From Hydractinia symbiolongicarpus (lineage: Eukaryota; Cnidaria; Hydrozoa; Anthoathecata; Hydractiniidae): a stretch of 64,000 nucleotides of DNA. The translations under genes were made by a program, and so were the position numbers. The stretch covers positions 4,404,001-4,468,000 of the forward strand of contig NC_079880.1 in the NCBI RefSeq assembly GCF_029227915.1, read 5' to 3'. The notes under the pieces were generated by a model. That model saw only the letters and a list, made by a program, of their open reading frames with translations, searched no databases and was not told where the DNA came from. Positions 61,560 to 64,000 of this stretch are shown here, in pieces. Position 1 is the first letter of the stretch, and every line of letters starts with the position of its first letter.

Positions 61560-64000
61560 GCATGAGACTTGTAGTTTTCAAAAATGTTTTCATTATTGAT
61601 GAGACGCTGAATAAAAGAAGTTTAATCGCCGGCAAACGAAAACCCGCGATTTCCCGTAAATCCCGGGCTTGGCCCGTATAGTCAAAAGTATACAAAGAAA
61701 GTAACCAGGGAGTAAACTCATTTCCCGAACGATTTTTTAAATTACTTTTTCACCACTAAAACGCATGAGACTTGTAGTTCTCAAGAATGTTTTCATTTTT
61801 GATGAGACGCTGAATAAAAGCATTATAATCGCCGGCAAACGAAAACCGGCGATTTCCGTAAATCCCGGGCTTGGCACGTATAGTTGAATGTATACAAAGA
61901 AAGTACCCTGTGAGTAAACTCATTTCCAGAACGATTTTTCAAATTATTTTTTCACCACTAAAACGCATAAGACTTGCAATTTTTAAAAATGTTTTCATTT
62001 TTGATGAGACGCTGAATAAAAGAAGTTTAAACGCCGGCAAACGAAAACCCGCGATTTCCCGTAAATCCTGGACTCAGCCCGTATAGTCAAAAGTATACAA
62101 AGAAAGTACCCAGGGAGTAAACTCATTTCCCAAACGATTTTTTAAATTATTATTTCACCACTAAAACGCATGAGACTTGTAGTTCTCAAGAATGTTTTCA
62201 TTTTTGATGAGACGCTGAATAAAAGAAGTTTAAACGCCGGCAAACGAAAACCCGCGATTTCCCGTAAATCCTGGACTCAGCCCGTATAGTCAAAAGTATA
62301 CAAAGAAAGTACCCAGGGAGTAAACTCATTTCCCAAACGATTTTTTAAATTATTATTTCACCACTAAAACGCATGAGACTTGTAGTTCTCAAGAATGTTT
62401 TCATTTTTGATGAGACGCTGAATAAAAGCAGTATAATCGCTGGCAAACGAAAACCGGCGATTTCCCGTAAATCCCGGGCTTGGCACGTATAGTCGAATGT
62501 ATACAAAGAAAGTACCCTGTGAGTAAACTCATTTCCAGAACGATTTTTTAAATTATTTTTTCACCACTAAAACGCGTAAGACTTGTAGTTTTCAAAAATG
62601 ATTTCATTTTTGATGAGACGCTGAATAAAAGAAGTTTAATCGCCGGCAAACGAAAACCTGCGATTTCCCTAAATCCCGGACTCGGCCCGTATAGTCAAAA
62701 GTATACAAAGAAAGTACCCAGGGAGTAAACTCATTTCCAGAACGATTTTTTAAATTATTTTTTCACCACTAAAACGCATAAGACTTGTAGTTTTTAAAAA
62801 TGTTTTCATTTTTGATGAGACGCTGAATAAAAGAAGTTTAATCGCCGGCAAACGAAAACCCGCGATTTCCCGTAAATCCCGGGCTTGGCCCGTATAGTCA
62901 AAAGTATACAAAGAAAGTACCCAGGGAGTAAACTCATTTCCCGAACGATTTTTTATATTATTTTTTTACCACTAAAACGCATGAGACTTGTAGTTTTCAA
63001 AAATGTTTTCATTATTGATGAGACGCTGAATAAAAGAAGTTTAATCGCCGGCAAACGAAAACCCGCGATTTCCCGTAAATCCCGGGCTTGGCCCGTATAG
63101 TCAAAAGTATACAAAGAAAGTAACCAGGGAGTAAACTCATTTCCCGAACGATTTTTTAAATTACTTTTTCACCACTAAAACGCATGAGACTTGTAGTTCT
63201 CAAGAATGTTTTCATTTTTGATGAGACGCTGAATAAAAGCATTATAATCGCCGGCAAACGAAAACCGGCGATTTCCGTAAATCCCGGGCTTGGCACGTAT
63301 AGTTGAATGTATACAAAGAAAGTACCCTGTGAGTAAACTCATTTCCAGAACGATTTTTTAAATTATTTTTTCACCACTAAAACGCATAAGACTTGCAATT
63401 TTTAAAAATGTTTTCATTTTTGATGAGACGCTGAATAAAAGAAGTTTAAACGCCGGCAAACGAAAACCCGCGATTTCCCGTAAATCCTGGACTCAGCCCG
63501 TATAGTCAAAAGTATACAAAGAAAGTACCCAGGGAGTAAACTCATTTCCCAAACGATTTTTTAAATTATTATTTCACCACTAAAACGCATGAGACTTGTA
63601 GTTCTCAAGAATGTTTTCATTTTTGATGAGACGCTGAATAAAAGCAGTATAATCGCTGGCAAACGAAAACCGGCGATTTCCCGTAAATCCCGGGCTTGGC
63701 ACGTATAGTCGAATGTATACAAAGAAAGTACCCTGTGAGTAAACTCATTTCCAGAACGATTTTTTAAATTATTTTTTCACCACTAAAACGCGTAAGACTT
63801 GTAGTTTTTAAAAATGTTTTCATTTTTGATGAGACGCTGAATAAAAGAAGTTTAATCGCCGGCAAACGAAAACCCGCGATTTCCCGTAAATCCCGGCTTG
63901 GCCCGTATAGTCAAAAGTATACAAAGAAAGTACCCAGGGAGTAAACTCATTTCCCGAACGATTTTTTAAATTATTTTTTCACCACTAAAACGCATGAGAC
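61560..64000. repeat. 7-mer higher-order repeat, 1419 bp
   Basis: The rare CATTATTGATG variant is at 61591 and 63010, and TAGTTGAATG is at 61881 and 63300. Both pairs are 1419 bp apart (seven monomers). Downstream the spacing falls to 1216 bp (GTATAATCGCTGG at 62431 and 63647). The second copy therefore lost one monomer, one of two carrying TTTAAACGCCGG. It continues past the window edge. Confidence 0.75.

Larger units (their letters stand above)
54384..64000. repeat. ~203-bp satellite array, right block
   Basis: The same satellite resumes at 54384, in the same orientation and at the exact base where the left block stopped, apart from a duplicated GAC. About 47 monomers run to the window edge, where the array is still continuing. 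Subtypes with CAATTCAAGAACG, ACTAAAGCCCATGAG and TTAATGGCCGG are common here. They are shared with the 42-48 kb part of the left block, so both sides belong to one array that was split by the transposon. Confidence 0.98.

Noticed and set aside
54455-63100. Similar short frames in the right satellite block
   Set aside because: Same repeated peptide patterns as in the left block, with no start context, no codon signature and no independent evidence of coding.
1-64000. CRISPR array
   Set aside because: The units are about 203 bp and contiguous, with no short repeat alternating with unique spacers, and the context is eukaryotic.
1-64000. tRNA or rRNA genes, or telomere repeats
   Set aside because: I saw no tRNA-like or rRNA-like segment and no TTAGGG-type run on either strand.

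Overview
This is eukaryotic DNA, and almost all of it is one tandem satellite. A monomer of about 203 bp (usually 202-204 bp) repeats head-to-tail from base 1 to 49053 and again from 54384 to 64000, roughly 290 copies in all. The array is organised into nested higher-order repeats: 5-mers of about 1010 bp, a 7-mer of 1419 bp, a 13-mer of 2636 bp and a 26-mer of 5269 bp. None of the many short open frames in the satellite behaves like a gene. Such an array suggests centromeric, pericentromeric or subtelomeric heterochromatin of a multicellular eukaryote.

The only non-satellite DNA is a 5330-bp island at 49054-54383. It is a nearly perfect cut-and-paste DNA transposon inserted inside one satellite monomer. 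It starts CACGGCGGG and ends CCCGCCGTG (a 9-bp perfect terminal inverted repeat), and a 3-bp GAC is duplicated on either side. Removing the element and one GAC restores the satellite monomer exactly. A second 9-bp block, AAATGCTTA, occurs in inverted orientation at the same distance (bases 25-33) from both ends. The termini are therefore bipartite, like the heptamer-spacer-nonamer signals of V(D)J recombination.

Inside the element, on the minus strand, are two open frames in line. A 194-codon frame (52451-53035) has no recognisable domain. Behind it lies an intact 792-codon frame (50017-52395). I read the second as a DDE transposase of the broad RAG1/Transib/CMC (CACTA-Mirage-Chapaev) type, from the order and spacing of its acidic motifs and a conserved LH motif. 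The two frames would join in phase if a 37-nt GT-AG interval between them were an intron. The 1.3 kb upstream of the small frame carries degenerate TTGGCGAAT-type repeats and TAGC runs. The 1 kb downstream of the large frame is AT-rich with no gene.

The host is not identifiable with certainty. The transposase resembles a protein family that I recall as multi-copy in cnidarian genomes, and the AT-rich interior fits a cnidarian or other early-branching animal. This is inference only.

In the intended order of action, the transposase made from the minus-strand gene would bind the bipartite ends and move the whole 5.3-kb unit. Its landing site here is a gene-free satellite, where insertion costs the host little.
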